From Haliclona indistincta (taxonomy: Eukaryota > Porifera > Demospongiae > Haplosclerida > Chalinidae): DNA of 64,000 nt. The stretch covers positions 3,599,971 to 3,663,970 of the forward strand of contig OZ024789.1 in NCBI GenBank assembly GCA_964017065.1, in the 5' to 3' direction. Below, piece by piece: positions 34,870 to 49,685 of this stretch. How positions within the stretch are numbered: the first letter of the stretch is position 1; every line of letters starts with the position of its first letter. The notes beneath the pieces are model-generated. The model saw only the letters and a program-made list of their open reading frames with translations. It searched no databases and was not told the DNA's origin. Both the position numbers and the translations under genes were made by a program.

Positions 34870-35505
34870 TTAATGTGACACAAATGGGGCATATGTGTCT
34901 ACGGGACGATGATTCCTTGTTGGATAACATGTCAGTGGAGGTGGCGTTGGTGCTGGTGCTGGAGAAGGAGTAGGTAATACTGCTGGAGGAGCAGGAGGGT
35001 CACTGGAGGGAACAGACACTGAGGGTAGTAGATCCATAGGAGATGTGTCCCATGAGAACTCTGCTGCAGGTGGAGTATAATCTGTTCGAACATGATCGAT
35101 GTGTCTAGTTATGAGCCTCCCATCTGTTAGACAGATTCGATACATTTGTGATCCAACAATCTCTTTGACTGTTCCTTGTATCCAAGGAGTCTGCTTTGCA
35201 TCATGTCCAAAATTCTTGATGAACACTGGTTGGTTGTCCAATGAACGACAATGAGAATGCTGGTTGTAGTAGAACTTCTGTTGCTCCTGCTCTTTGTTGG
35301 CTCTTCGTGAGTGATCTGGTCTGAGGAGATCGAGGAGTCCTACCCATTAATAACTGTGCTGGTGTAGAACTAGTAGTTCCATGTGGTGTGTTGCTGTAGG
35401 AGAACAGAACAATCTTGTCTTGCAGGCATCTTTTTCATCCATCTCTTGAAGATCTGAATAGCTCTTTCAGCCAATCCGTTGGAGGATGGATGATAGGGCG
35501 GTGTC
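34870..35505 (-). mobile_element. Ty3/gypsy-like retrotransposon remnant (integrase 3' end)
   Basis: On the minus strand the integrase core piece [16 protein letters not shown] is followed, after frameshifts, by LLDLLRPDHSRRANKEQEQQ and then an open stretch (35241-34870) with QPVFIKNFG, GRLITRHIDHVR and a Pro-rich end with RNHRPVDTYAP. This is the usual layout of the end of a Ty3/gypsy pol gene. No reverse transcriptase, gag or LTR is visible, so it is a degraded fragment. Confidence 0.8.
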
Positions 35506-36095
35506 TTCTTGTGTGAACTATCTTTTTTCTAGGCAAAAGGAGTTGTCACCAGGATCACCTCAGTGTGTGGCACACTTCTAGATTTGTTTTGCTTACAAAT
35601 TTTCATTGTCTCTCAGTTAAGATTTTAGCCAAGTATAGCCTTTTATTTGTGATATGCCCTGACCGACTTACTGTCGTCATAATTATCAGCTACTTATTTA
35701 GTAATACCGGCTAACATAAAAATGATAGCTAAATTTTTGTATGATATGCACTTATTCACTTCATTAAATCACTAAGCAAGAATATGGATAACAGCAAATG
35801 AAAATGTTGAAGGTTTTTAAATGTATTATTAGAACCACACAAGACAACAGTTGAAAGAACGATACTATAGGAGAACACCAGGAGAATTACAATGAACGAA
35901 CTGAACGTACTAAACTAGTCACATGGCTACAAGACCATAAACTTAATAAGCAGACAGAAGGAACACACATTAACTAATGAGTACATAAATTAAGTTTTAA
36001 ATTAAAACATGCAACAGACAACTAAGAATGTTAAGTGAATAGTTCTGTCTAACAAACTGACACTGAAGTGTGCAATGTCATTAATAATACTGTTT
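35506..36095. other. 3' flank of NLR-C
   Basis: Begins with a segment near 35530 (AAAAGGAGTTGTCACCAGGATCACC) shared with 30452-30600 and 63795-63960; the rest is AT-rich without a gene. The shared block seems to be a 3' flanking sequence carried with NLR copies. Confidence 0.55.
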
Positions 36096-39000
36096 TTATT
36101 GATAAATCAATTTTAAAGTGTCATTCTTCCATGAATCCTTCATTCTTGTGTAGTATTTAAATATATAATTTTTTAAAATTACGAGAGTTAATTGTAGTGA
36201 ACGATTAGAATTGTATGCTTGAGCAATCCACTCTGCTCCTTTATCAGTTATTCCTGTGGTGCTGAGATTCAAATAGACTAGTGTGGTATTGTGCTGAAGA
36301 CCTTCACAGAGACAGTAAACTCCTTCATCACAGAGTGGATTATGTGATAGATCAAGGTGTTTGAGATGCTTGTTTTCTTGTAGCATGGTAGTAAGTGCCT
36401 TAGCTAGAGGAGTATCCTTTTTAAGTTTAAGTTCTATGTAGCTAAGATTCAAGTACACTAATGTGGTATTGTTCTGAAGACCTTGAAAGACACAGCTTGC
36501 ATTTTGAAATTTCCAATTGCTTGATAGATCAAGGTGTGTAAGTGTCTTGTTGACTTGAAGCATTGTAGTGAGTGCCTGAGCAGTAACCTTTGTAACTACA
36601 AGTTCTGTATCACTGAGATTCAAGTGAACTAAAGTGGTGTTGCACTGAAGACTTTCAAAAATAAAGCAAGTTCCTGAGACAAAAAGTGTAAAATTGTTTG
36701 AAAGATCAAGATGAGTAATTGTGTTGTTGGCTTGAAGCATTGTAGCAAGTACCCTAGCAGTATTCTTTGTCATTTTAAGTCCTGTGTGACTAAGATTTAA
36801 ATAAACTAGTGTATTATTGTGCTGAAGACCTTGAAATACACAGTAGGCTCCCTGCTCAGAGAAGTTTGTATTGGATGATAAATCAAGGTGAGTGAGTGTT
36901 TTGTTGACTTGAAGCATTGTAGTGAGTGCTTGAGCAGTATCCTCTGCTTTGAGTTTAGTTCTGTTAAGATTCAAGTGAGTTAATTTTTTGTTGCGCTGTA
37001 GTGCTTGAAAAATGCAACAAGCAAAGCCTCCTATTCCGGACAGACTGAATTGTGTTAAAGAATTGTTAATTTCAAACATATTTTTGACAACTCGGAAATA
37101 TTCTTCACATGTGTGTTCGTATGCTCGACCTTGATACACAATTGTCAGTGTGGTAAGACAACTATTAGATTGCACTGCTTTTGCAAAAGATAGAAAAACT
37201 TCACTAGCTCTAAATCTGTCCATGTGCTGTATCATTAACTTTGACACAGCTGATGACTGCTCTAAGAATGATGCTATACAACTCCTTTTTTCGATGATAT
37301 TTTTAGCCCTCCCAGAAAAGACAATTTCTATTTCTAATCTGACAGCGCAAGCTGAGATTGTTCGATACTTTGAGAGTTCAAGCAATAACAACCTTAATCT
37401 GTGATCATCAATCTCTCCAGCTATCTTGAGTTGTACATTTGATGTATCAGATGAAGGTACAGACAGTAGTGAGGTTATATAATAACCAATAGCCAAATAG
37501 TCCACTGGGTTTAAGATAGAATCTAAACTAATAATTCGAAAATTTATTAAACTGCATAAAAATGGCTCTTGTGCTTCATAAAAGCAGTGCAACAAAGGAA
37601 GAACATCTTTGACACTTGATTTTTGTCGTGAATATGTTGATATGAAATTTTGTATTGCTGGATTGGCAAGTCTAGTGAAGCCACTGAAGTAATGTAGTAC
37701 AGCTTGAAACCGAGAACTACCAAACATTTGTTTGAAAACGTGCAGTTGTTGACTAGAATCCATGTGTGATATATGATAAGCAGCAAGGAGCTCTTGAACT
37801 GAGAGATGAAGAAAATTGTACGAAAGAGATTTGCTGAGAAGTGTGAGTCCTTCAATAGACTGAAGGAGCCCCAAAGATGATAGATTAGCTGGAAGGTGGA
37901 CTAGTTTCACATCTTTTTCGTAAAACACTACTTTGTCCTGCATCACTCCCTCATATGCAAGTAAACTAAGATTAATCAGTTTAGATTTGAGTTCATCAGG
38001 AAGATCATCCAAAGAACAAGATACAAAACTTTCGGATTCATGTGTTTCTAGTTCTCGTGCTATGCTGCAGAGTACAAGTTTACAGAAGAGATCATGGAGG
38101 GTGGTAGGTAGGGCTCCCTTCAATGTCAGGAATATGTGCACCAGTATTGCTACATGCAGAGGTACATAGCAGTAACCTTCTATAACTGGGTGCTCTTCAA
38201 GATGCTGGACAAGCTTCTGAATGTGAGTGCTGTTGCCAGCATTCAAAGCTTTCTCGATGTATTCACGAATCTGGTGTTGAGTGAATCCCAGGATCTCCAC
38301 TCGTCGGTCAGCTATGTGGAGCAGGCTTCCTGAGGACACTGGTCGAGAGGTGATAAGAACAGTACTTTGATGAAGAGAGAGCTTGTGTGGCTGTCGAATT
38401 ATTGTTGATACTAAAGAGTTGTTCTGTAGACGAGATGGAAATTCATCCCATCCATCAAAGACAAACAGCACACTATTTCCATCAAAATCTCGTATCTGAG
38501 AAGCAACAATTTGAGACATTTCTAAAGTACGAGCAGGTAGTATATCAGCCAAGGTAGTAGCATTCTGAATGGCTTGATCTCGTAAATAAACAAGAACCAC
38601 TACTTCAAACCTGTCGACGAAGGAAGCATATTGTGCCCATTGGTTACAATAATGGAGAGCAAGTGTGCTCTTTCCTCCTCCTGGGGCTCCTTCAATGAGA
38701 ATTACACTTGGATAAGGAGGAGGTGGTGGTAGTACAACTAGTGGCTGCTTCTGTGGTACTTGCAGTTGGAATAGGTCTTCAAGATTGATTGGTTCTTTGG
38801 AACTCATGATAGTTTCTATTTTTCCTTGCTGTGCCAGTCTGACCATTTCTTCCTCTCTTTCTCCACGTCGTTGTCCCTCACTACCAATCATTGCTAGCTG
38901 GACAAATTCACATCGTGGGAGGTAACTCCAATGTTGGGAGGTGTTGCTCTGAGACATAGATGTGTACAATCCTCTGAGATAAGATGCATAAGAGTTGAAA

Positions 39001-39686
39001 GGAATAGAATCTTGAATTGCTTGTTCAGTTATTTGAGATGCTGTTAAATTCGAGGGTGGTAAGCAGATAGAATTTTGTGCTGTAGTTGATTGAAGGACAA
39101 TTGACACTGGCAGTTGTACAGAAGAGCGATCTTGTGTAATAGTCACTGGTTCTGTTGCTTGTGGGGCGGTTGGAAAATCTGTATCGTAAAGTAACAAAAC
39201 ATTCAATCATGCACAAGCTTGAATATAATTAGCAAACATACCTTGTCCAACCATTGTACATGTGTTCGCAAGGAGCTCAGCAAGTGCACCCAGTTCAGAC
39301 TGTCTGAGACACTCTATCAAGTGTTGATATGTACGAGTAGGTGCATCACTTGTCAGCCATTTCTTAAGAATCTCTTTTGTGACAGTCTCAGCACCTTTGC
39401 TGATATGGTCCTTCTCGATGAGATCAACCTCTTCTCCATTCTCATCTTGTAGGAGATACATACCGAATGTTGTGTAGTCATGAGCAGCAATCTTTTGAAC
39501 TATCTTCAGTGGTTTACCATCAGCTCCTTTCATTGCTTTGAGCTTTAATAGTGTGGGTGCGGCACCTATAAAATTCAGTGATCATGCATGCAGACGAGTT
39601 GAAGCCTAGTCTAGATGTTACTCACTTTGCTTGATAGCGCTGGCAGCTGATTCGGTAGCCGCTAGTTTATTGCTACTAGTGCCCAT
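36096..39686 (-). CDS. NLR-C: intact Death-NACHT-LRR receptor
   Basis: Three exons, 39686-39626, 39565-39242 and 39178-36096, join in phase to 1,155 residues. Exon 1 (MGTSSNKLAATESAASAIKQ) differs from that of NLR-A and NLR-B. Death-like domain about residues 40-118 (TTFGMYLLQDENG, SELGALAELL); Ser/Thr/Pro-rich linker; NACHT with Walker A GAPGGGKST at 292-300 and FDGWDEF at 369-375; then a helical region; LRRs about 820-1130 of the form NTTLVYLNLS...LTHLDLS. NLRs of this order are expanded in sponges and are thought to sense microbial or danger signals and signal through Death-fold contacts; ligand and partner cannot be told from sequence. It is the only NLR here without a break. The start is the first ATG before a good donor (GTGAGT). 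Confidence 0.9.
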
Positions 39687-39910
39687 GATAGAGAACGTTT
39701 CAAGGGCGTACAGAAGTTTACAGGAAACGAGAAATCAAAGCAGGCGTGGCCCCCTCGGGCGTGGCTAACACGCGGCCCGGTTAAAATCAAAATGGAGGAG
39801 AACCACCACACCGAGTAGTCATCCGGCCCCGCGAGACTACACACCGAGTAGCTCTTCCTCATGAGTCTCTTTTAAACTGCAAAAGACGATAGCCACGTCC
39901 TCTCAAGCAC
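39687..39910. promoter_or_regulatory. Putative shared promoter of NLR-C and GPKOW copy C
   Basis: About 220 bp separates the divergent starts of NLR-C (minus) and the first recognisable GPKOW exon (plus). It is more GC-rich than its surroundings and contains GGCGTGGC and CGGCCCGG motifs. Promoter role is inferred only from the head-to-head arrangement. Confidence 0.4.
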
Positions 39911-40570
39911 ATGAGAAAATGAAGAAAGAGACATTCTTGTTGCAGTGGAGGCTAATGAACTACACATGGCTTGTGAGTCCAGTTGTCTCGAGTTGTCATG
40001 TGCTATAGCTCGACCTGACAGCTCGTGTGCTATCCTGTATCAAATCAGTTTATTATTTTATCATTGTAGTGTTGTTCTTAAGCCACCACCTAAAGAATTC
40101 ATAGTACCACTTATCAAAAGGAATGTCTGGAGGAAGAGGACAGAGGAGGGTGGTGGTGGGGTGGAGAAGAACCAGGCACAACTGAGGATAGTGAACTAGA
40201 GAGAGAGGCAGCAGCAGCCATCTTGAGAGGTGAGGAGGACTATAGTGTCACACAGTAATTACGGGTGAGGCAAAGTGAGATATTTCAAGTTGTATGTATG
40301 GTCAGCTTTTTCTCACAGAGAGCAGTCTCTTAGTGCTTGACCATTGCATGATTTGACTAACTAGCTTTTAGATTGCTAATAATATGTCAGTGTGTTTGTG
40401 CATTGAATTGGTTTGTGAGCTTGCGTTAGTGTTAGATACATTGCTAGTGACCAAAGGATCCATGATAACATATCTCAGTGCTGCTCTATAGCTAGACCCC
40501 ACAGCTGTGCACTGCTGTCTGATCTAGAATGCATTGTCATATTTCACGATTATTTGCAAGTTTAAGTGTG

Positions 40571-40680
40571 ATTGAGCGAGCGAGCGAGCGAGCGAGTGAG
40601 CGAGTGAGTGAGTGAGTGAGTGAGTGAGTAAGCAAGTGAGGGATGGTGTAAAGAAGGGTTAAGTGAGTGAGTATGTTTAA
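40571..40680. repeat. GAGC/GAGT tetranucleotide repeat
   Basis: Run of GAGC units that changes to GAGT units, in the intron before the exon at 40691. Confidence 0.93.
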
Positions 40681-41259
40681 CTGTTCTCAGATGTTGAGGA
40701 GGCTCAAGCTCATGCTGGTCTTGATGGTGATGGTGATGGTCCAGTGGTACCACTACTGATGCAGAACAAGCCACCAGTAGAGGAACAGAGGGACAGAATA
40801 GCTGATCTAGATCTAAGATCTGATGAGGTATGTATACACCTGACATAAATACAAATGTAGTAAGCTTGTAGTTTGGGTTGCATCAAAGTATCTGTAAAAG
40901 CCCTCAATTATAACCATGAGTTTATGACTATTACGAAGCATAATACCATATAGCGGGTATCAGAAAACCTTTGGGTGGTTTTTAGCCACTGAAACGCCAC
41001 ACAGACGTCGCGCAAGACAAGTTCCACTTTTTCAATTGAAAAAGGTGGAGACATTTCCGGCCGCATGACCATGCCCATGCACATCGCTACTCACAACTAT
41101 AATTCCAAGCTAGCAACCATTTTCTTGGTTTCACACTGCGCTAGCAGCTCCCTTCATATTCTTGCTGTAAGTCAGTAGTTTGCGTTACCTTAACAAAATG
41201 CGCGGGATTCCTCTCCAAATTAGCACGTTGCCGCCTGGCTTTGTAGATAGAAATGAATG

Positions 41260-41260
<1 letters not shown>

Positions 41261-41295
<35 letters not shown>

Positions 41296-41350
41296 CTCTC
41301 TCTCTCTCTCTCTCACTCTCTATCTCTCTCACTCTCTCTTTCTCTCACAG
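41261..41350. repeat. CT-rich microsatellite
   Basis: Imperfect CT repeat ending in CTCACAG, the acceptor of the possible exon 41351-41484. A second CT-rich tract follows at 41495-41550. Confidence 0.9.
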
Positions 41351-41559
41351 GGAGTGTGTGTTCACCGTCTGTGGTTGCAGGATGGAGTGGTACTCCTGAC
41401 ATCATTAACATAGAGGGCCTCTCTCTGGAAGGAGCCGGAGAAGAGGCAGACGATGAGGACAATATAGCCTACAAACAGCTGGTGGTAAGTAGCTCCTCTC
41501 TCTCTTTCTCTCTCTCTCTCTCCCTCCCCTCTCTCCCCCTCTCTCTCTCATACAAATTG

Positions 41560-43286
<1,727 letters not shown>

Positions 43287-44485
43287 TAGCCTTTGACTTG
43301 TTGTCAAAGCTTAGCTTCTTCCTTCATCATGTACTTGATCACTACATGCGTGTTCTTATGTCCTATAAACACATTTTTTTGTATTTTTAAAGCTTTGTAA
43401 ACACATCTTGTGTATGTACCCAACACAAACATCCTGTGATACCTCCCTCCCTCTCTGCATTGTGGCTCGCTATTTCCTACCTATACATTCATCCACGCTT
43501 CGTCCTGGCCGTTCCCAACGAAAACAAGCGAGAGTTCAGCCAGATCCATGACTGCCGTCTTATGCAATCAGTGCAAGCGGCGGACTTTAGATTTCGTTAT
43601 CCACAGTTGAACGCTCCTTCCCCTTATACGCTCCTGATCACAGTAACATGTGAAGTGAGCATTGAGCGCCAAAATTAAACTCTCCAAACGCAAAATCTGA
43701 CCGTGAAAATGTTGACCCTTCAAAATTACTGTTTATACGATATCAGAACATAGTTGTTTGGTACTTTGTGTGATATACAGCTGAATGGTAAGTTTCTCTT
43801 ATTTTGAAACTCAAAACTTGCCAATTGCAGCTCACATACACAGCATAGTTACTGGCAACAGCATAATAACACCTTATTGAACCCCTTAGGTTAGTATCAT
43901 ACATGATACAGTGGTTTATTACTTCATGCAAGAGAGGAGCATCAACCAATGGTGATAATTTGCATAGCATTCGACACAATGTAAACAATGCTAATATACA
44001 GGCACAAATCACTCTTGTTAAACCCTGAGCACTTGATTTCAATACCTACACCCTGTCCCAGATCTCGCCCTAACTAAACCAAGAGAGACAGCTATAAACC
44101 TCAGCTATAGACAGCTCGAGCTCGAGGTACGCGTACACACTACGTGATTACGCAGTTCATACATAATAGTAAAAATATCACCACTCGCAGTACTTTTATC
44201 ATGGACCAAATGCTCATTTCAGACCAAGCAAGACACGACATACAGTAAATGACAAATCCTATTGCACGCCGTCATGATGTTACCTTGAGTAAAACCACGC
44301 CTCTACAACAATTCTCAAAATGTTTTTGAATTTTGAGTTTCTAAGTGAGCGATGGAGTGATACCGTGGCGCTATTTGGAGTTGTATACTTATTGGAATAA
44401 TTTAGCTTTTAAATGTTCATCAGCAATCACATGACATGTATTTTCTATTAAATGCATTTAGTCTTTACATTTCTTGTTTTTACAG
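43287..44485. other. GPKOW copy C intron, last part
   Basis: About 1.2 kb without a recognisable gene. 44410-44485 carries the pyrimidine-rich acceptor of the G-patch exon. The intron after the G-patch exon (44593-45043) is closely similar to 476-930 of copy A. Confidence 0.5.
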
Positions 44486-45474
44486 GCTACAGCTGATGAC
44501 TATAATTCTCTTCCTATAGCTGAGTTTGGTAAGGCTATGTTGAAGGGTATGGGATGGAGACCAGGAGAAGCTATTGGACTCACTAACAAGGGGTCAGTCA
44601 GTAAACACACTTGACACTAGAAAATTGATTTTACATCTTGACACTAGCTCTACTAATCATCACATTAAATTTCAAATTATGTCGGTACATGATGTACTGT
44701 ATTCAGTCAATATCTTTCAATCGTCAGGCACTGAAATTTGACCAAACACGAATTCTGGTCGGTTCACATACTTGCATATTGATGATAACATTCATTAAAT
44801 TTTCCATTTTCCAAGGTTTCGTACATGTATTTGACGCGTGTTGAAAATTTATTATTATGTGAACAAGCGCTGGGCACGGAAATTTAAACACGAAGTTTAA
44901 CACACTAAAATTTCCCACTTTATTATTGTACAGTAAAACTGGTTCTTGTGCATCATGATTGATAAAAGTTTAGTTCACTAAAATTTAGTATTTGATATTA
45001 TTTTATGTTGCCCACGGTACTAGTCTATGGTCTTGTGATGTAGGTTGAATGATCCCATTGAGTTCATACGTCGTCCTAGTGGACTAGGGTTAGGAGCCAT
45101 ACCAGCACCTCCTGAACTAATGGATGACAAGAAGAAGAAAAAGATAAAGCTGCCGGGAGATGTGGAGAGAAAGGTCAGTTTATTAAGAAGGCGTGGTCAT
45201 TGTGTACACACAATTATGTATTGACCAGGATGCTACTGATTGTTGTATGAAACAATAGCTGTGGTTGTCATGGTAACTGTACTTGTCCACTTTTCTCAAA
45301 GATTTCAATGCCTTATCGAGACAAAGATGGTCGAGTAAAAATACGTCAAGAAAATAGGAGAAGAGATCCCAGAATGGAGACCTGAAGGTAATCTCAGTCT
45401 CTGTGAGTCTCTACTCCCTAGCTCCCTAGCTCCCTCTCACACATTCACTCACTCACTCATCCTCTCGTAGTAGC

Positions 45475-45516
<42 letters not shown>

Positions 45517-46016
45517 GACTGTCTGTGTCTCTCTGTCAGTCTCTCTCTGAATTAAAGCGTGTTTACATAGACCACCCTCTATATACTACATTACTAACTT
45601 ATTCAAGCACTTCCTCGATTCTACTAAACTGTTCTACTAAACTGATTTTGTTTGAGGTAAGTGTATTACTGTTTACATACTCATTTTACATACTCTGTTT
45701 ACATACTGTTTACTTACATACTCAGTGTATTATTGTTTACATTTTAATGTAGAATGACTAGTTCTCGAAAAAAGCGAAAAGAAAATAAAGCCTATTATAC
45801 TACCAATCAAGATAAAATTTTAGCCAGTTGAAATGCTATGTACTATGAAAATCCCGAAAGGAAAAGTTTGCGTCTAGGAGTAGCTACCAAAATCCCAGAG
45901 AAAAAAGCAAGCTGCTACAAGTAGGAATAGCTACCAGAAAGACCCAGTGACAAAAAATCAAGGTGCTAGGAGTAGCTACCAAAAATAAAAGAAGAGTAAA
46001 TAATCAAGAGTGAGTC

Positions 46017-46236
46017 TTCACTCACTCACTCACTCACTCACTCACTCACTCACTCACTCACTCACTCACTCACTCACTCACTCACTCACTCACTCACTCA
46101 CACATTCACTCACTCACTCACCCACTCACTCACTCACTCACTCACTCACTCACACATTCACTCACTCACTCACTCACTCACTCACTCACTCACTCACTCA
46201 CTCACTCACTCACTCACTCACTCACTCACTCACTCA
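46017..46236. repeat. (ACTC)n microsatellite
   Basis: About 220 bp of ACTC tetranucleotides with a few CACATT and CCC interruptions, in the intron before the exon at 46342. A CA run and a CT run follow at 46250-46295. Confidence 0.96.
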
Positions 46237-46930
46237 CGTAGTAGCATGTCACACACACACACACACACTCACACTCTCTCTCTCTCTCTCTCTCATTTAC
46301 AATGCTGTAGTGTTAACTTGTTTCTTCCCTTTCTTGTGTAGGATTCTATCCGGGAAATTTTGCTAAAGTAGTCCACAGGCCTCACAAATCATTGTGTGGA
46401 AAGGTGTGTCATATGGTTCACACAAATTATTAATCAAACAGCTAATGAATGTTTGAATTTTGAACAATCAAAATTTAAACATTTAAACAACTTAGTAGTA
46501 CCACTACCACTTGGTAGTGGTAGCGCTATTATTATGTCGCACTGCATTACACTTCTAAGTTCTTCGTGTAATATCTTTGTTCTTATAATTAGATTATATC
46601 AGTTGATGAGGATACATCACGTGTTACTCTGAGACTCAGCATCAATCATCAGGTGAGAGAGACACCTCCTCTAGTGTGTAACACACATAATGTCCAGTAA
46701 TAACACATTAGTGGTATCTAGTACGTCATAGTGTGTTGAGACAGTGAAGCTATGCTTGTCTGAACGCAGTAATGAGTTGTGTGTATTTTTCGCCTCTGGC
46801 ATCTCTTTGACTAGGACAAAAATTCATGTCTCGTTCATATTCAATACCGAGGCTCCACTGTGTAGCCTCCACTCAACTGTGCGTAGCACTCACTCACTTA
46901 CTCATCCTCTCGTAGTAGTATGTTCTCTCT

Positions 46931-47014
<84 letters not shown>

Positions 47015-47045
47015 TTTATCTCTCTCTCTCTCTCTTGCTCGCTCG
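46931..47045. repeat. (CT)n microsatellite
   Basis: CT repeat before the exon at 47049, at the same place as the longer one at 1686-1905 in copy A; the lengths differ by about two-fold. Confidence 0.95.
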
Positions 47046-47897
47046 CAGGAGTTGACATTCAGTCAGCACGCTATGCAGCTCATTACATGCAGAGAACCAG
47101 TACAGTAAAGAGAACAGAAACTTGAGTAAAGGTACCAACATACAGTGACTGACACAAGCTACACAGTACCATCTTACCTTTTGAAAATCTGGAATCCCAT
47201 TATACTTTGAATTTCTATTTTCCTTAGCTAATACGTGTACAAGCAATCCATACTGACTCCATATTAGGCATGTTATGCATTTTATTTCACGGTAAAAACT
47301 GCTTATAAAATTGAACACCCTTCTCAGTGTATGTGTACTTGTGTGAGTATAATATTTAACTCCTTAGCAACTACAAAATTATGTGCTTAACAAAGAATAA
47401 TGTGCATCATGAATCAAAGGATTGGTCGATGATTTCACATGTATACATGCACTTTGAGTGTATCTAAGATTGATCAATATGTCCGCCTGTGTATGGGTAG
47501 CTAGGAGGTACTCCTCTGTTTAGTGTGGTGGAAAGAGGAGGAGGTGATAGCTCTGATCTTGCTAGTCGAGGGCTGTCTGGTCTGTTTGAGTGATCTGTGT
47601 TGCTATAGCGCTCAATGAGGAAACAAAATTTCAATAATGATCTTTGTGATTTGGTATTTCATATGTAAACTGATCATCATTGTTTATACAGGCTCAACAA
47701 CAAAGCAATATGGACTAGTAACAAAAGACAGGTATTGTAGATTTATACATTAATGTATCGTAATGATCATGTACTAGCCTCGTTCCAAGGCTCTCTGGTA
47801 ATCTCTACTGGTCTTTGGGTATTGCTACTGGTCTACTGGTCTAGCTGAAGTTAAAATCCCGACAGAGAGCCTAGGAATGCATGAGACTGCACATACA

Positions 47898-47971
47898 TGT
47901 GCATACACACACGCACACACACACACACACATACACACACGCACACGCACACACACACACACACACACACA
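47898..47971. repeat. CA microsatellite
   Basis: CA repeat with CG and CATA interruptions, matching 2743-2840 of copy A. Just beyond it the sequence jumps to the equivalent of 3270, which removes the basic exon. Confidence 0.93.
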
Positions 47972-48703
47972 CTTTCTGATGCTTGTATTGGTTGTACATA
48001 CGCACACACCAGGAATGTAGTCTCATAACACTCGGTTACCTCCTACCAACAAGGGATGACAAAATGGCAGCTATGTAGCTGCTTGGTCTTATACTACAAA
48101 CTGTACATGAAGTACTAGTTGTTGTGTAGGGGTTAAACTATCTGTATGAGGGGTTGTGTAAAGGTGCTTTCTTGATAGTGGTAGCTGTAGCCGTGAGACT
48201 AACAGATCAACACCATCATGATGGGTAACTGGTTCTCCATTCATTGCTATCAGGTGGTGATACTAGATGTGGTTAGCCTGGATACCTGTGTGTGTCAGAC
48301 CATTGATGGAAAGCTACTAGAAGGTACAGTATGATTCTGTGTGTAGCATACATACAAACTCCGTTTTTTCTTGGTAGGCATTTATCAAGATATGTTGGAG
48401 ACAGTTATACCGAAGCCTCCTTCCGACCAAGTTATGATCGTTGCTGGAAAGAGAAAAGGGCAGGTGAGTAATATCGGTGTGACTGAGTGAGGGTGATTCA
48501 AATCTCTTGTGTACACACACTGGGAACAGTACGGGTTGTGCTAGACTGCGGTGAGCCAGTGGACTGCGTGACCTCACCTTGTCACAGATATCCCAATGCC
48601 TTTATTGTGTGAGGTTGTCTGTTAAAGATAAACATGTTTGTTATATCTCAGTGGGCAAGTCCAGAGCCTGCTGTATCCAGATAAGTTGTCCATTTCTATA
48701 TCC

Positions 48704-49020
48704 AGTACAACGCAATGTTATCACCAGCTATTGTAGTAGAATTCAGTATTCTTGTACAAGATATGTATCTCTGTACATCATTCCAGTCAAAAAACGCATA
48801 TTGTTTCCATTAACAGTTCTGCTAATAGTCGAAAAAACAAGCCTGCTCCTATGCATTTTAACATGCTTATTTTATGGTTACGAATAAGTGGACGAATTAT
48901 GAATTGATAAAAGAATGAATGGTATTGTGAACAGCCAGGAGGTATTTATTCCATAAGTCAACCACAGATTAGTTAGGCCGCTGTTCTTTGGCAAAAGATC
49001 TAATGGTGCCAAGCTGAGTC
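48704..49020 (-). pseudogene. POT transporter fragment
   Basis: Minus-strand fragment equal to that at 3966-4284, again directly downstream of the GPKOW flank block, with small deletions. It covers the ISCTRILNS to LAPLDLLPKN part of the protein. Confidence 0.8.
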
Positions 49021-49079
49021 ATACAATGTGCACAATATAATAATGTGTAAAATTGTGGTTGAATTCTTAAGTAATATTT

Positions 49080-49254
49080 AGACCACACTAGGCGGTGCAT
49101 TACGCGATATAATGCACGAGGGTGGGGTCAATAACGGTCAAGAACGCGTTGATAATGCACGAGCCGAATGCGAGTGCATTATCACGCGTTCGAGACCGTT
49201 ATTGAGCACGCCTGAGTGCTTTATATCGCGTAATGCACCGCCTAGTGTGGTCTA
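49080..49254. mobile_element. Short palindromic MITE
   Basis: TAGACCACACTAGGCGGTGC at the left and its reverse complement at the right; the inverted match extends inward through CATTACGCGATATAA and further with mismatches. No coding sequence. A related end motif (TAGACCA) is used by the next element. Confidence 0.8.
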
Positions 49255-49261
49255 AACGTTT

Positions 49262-49479
49262 TAGACCATACCAGGTGACTTTCCGACCGAGTGCATGCTA
49301 TTTTGTTCAAGTGCGCGTTAATAAAAGTGTGCATTAAGAACTTAATCCACGAGGTGCATTAATAAAAGTGTGCATTAAGAACTTAATCCACGAGGTGCAT
49401 TAATAAAAGTGTGCATTAAGCTATTTAATGCACACTTTTTGAGCGATCTGATTGGTCGAAAGTCACGTGGTATGGTCTA
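49262..49479. mobile_element. MITE with internal 41-bp repeats
   Basis: Ends TAGACCATACCAGGTGACTT and, reversed, TAGACCATACCACGTGACTT. Inside, a unit with core AAAAGTGTGCATTAAGAACT is repeated two and a half times (49318-49420). Directly adjacent to the previous MITE, with TTTAA-type flanks. Confidence 0.75.
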
Positions 49480-49685
49480 ATAATTATTATTTAGATGTTT
49501 AGTACATTACGTGTCCGTCATCTATATAATTCTTTCACTTTTAACAGAGTTACATTTCTGCAATGCATAATATTATACTGCATAATTAGACCACTGTAGA
49601 TTGATGATGTTCATAAGCTGTGGCTATTTCTGTTTATTATTACTGTAAAAATAACCGATCACATAATTATTACAAATTGATACAG

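Noticed and set aside
41351..41484. Certain GPKOW exon
   Set aside because: Splice sites look good, but its phase does not follow the previous exon and the sequence has no clear counterpart in known GPKOW; listed only as possible.
43436..43678. 80-codon open frame in the GPKOW intron
   Set aside because: No recognisable domain, no splice context and no repeat in the other GPKOW copies.
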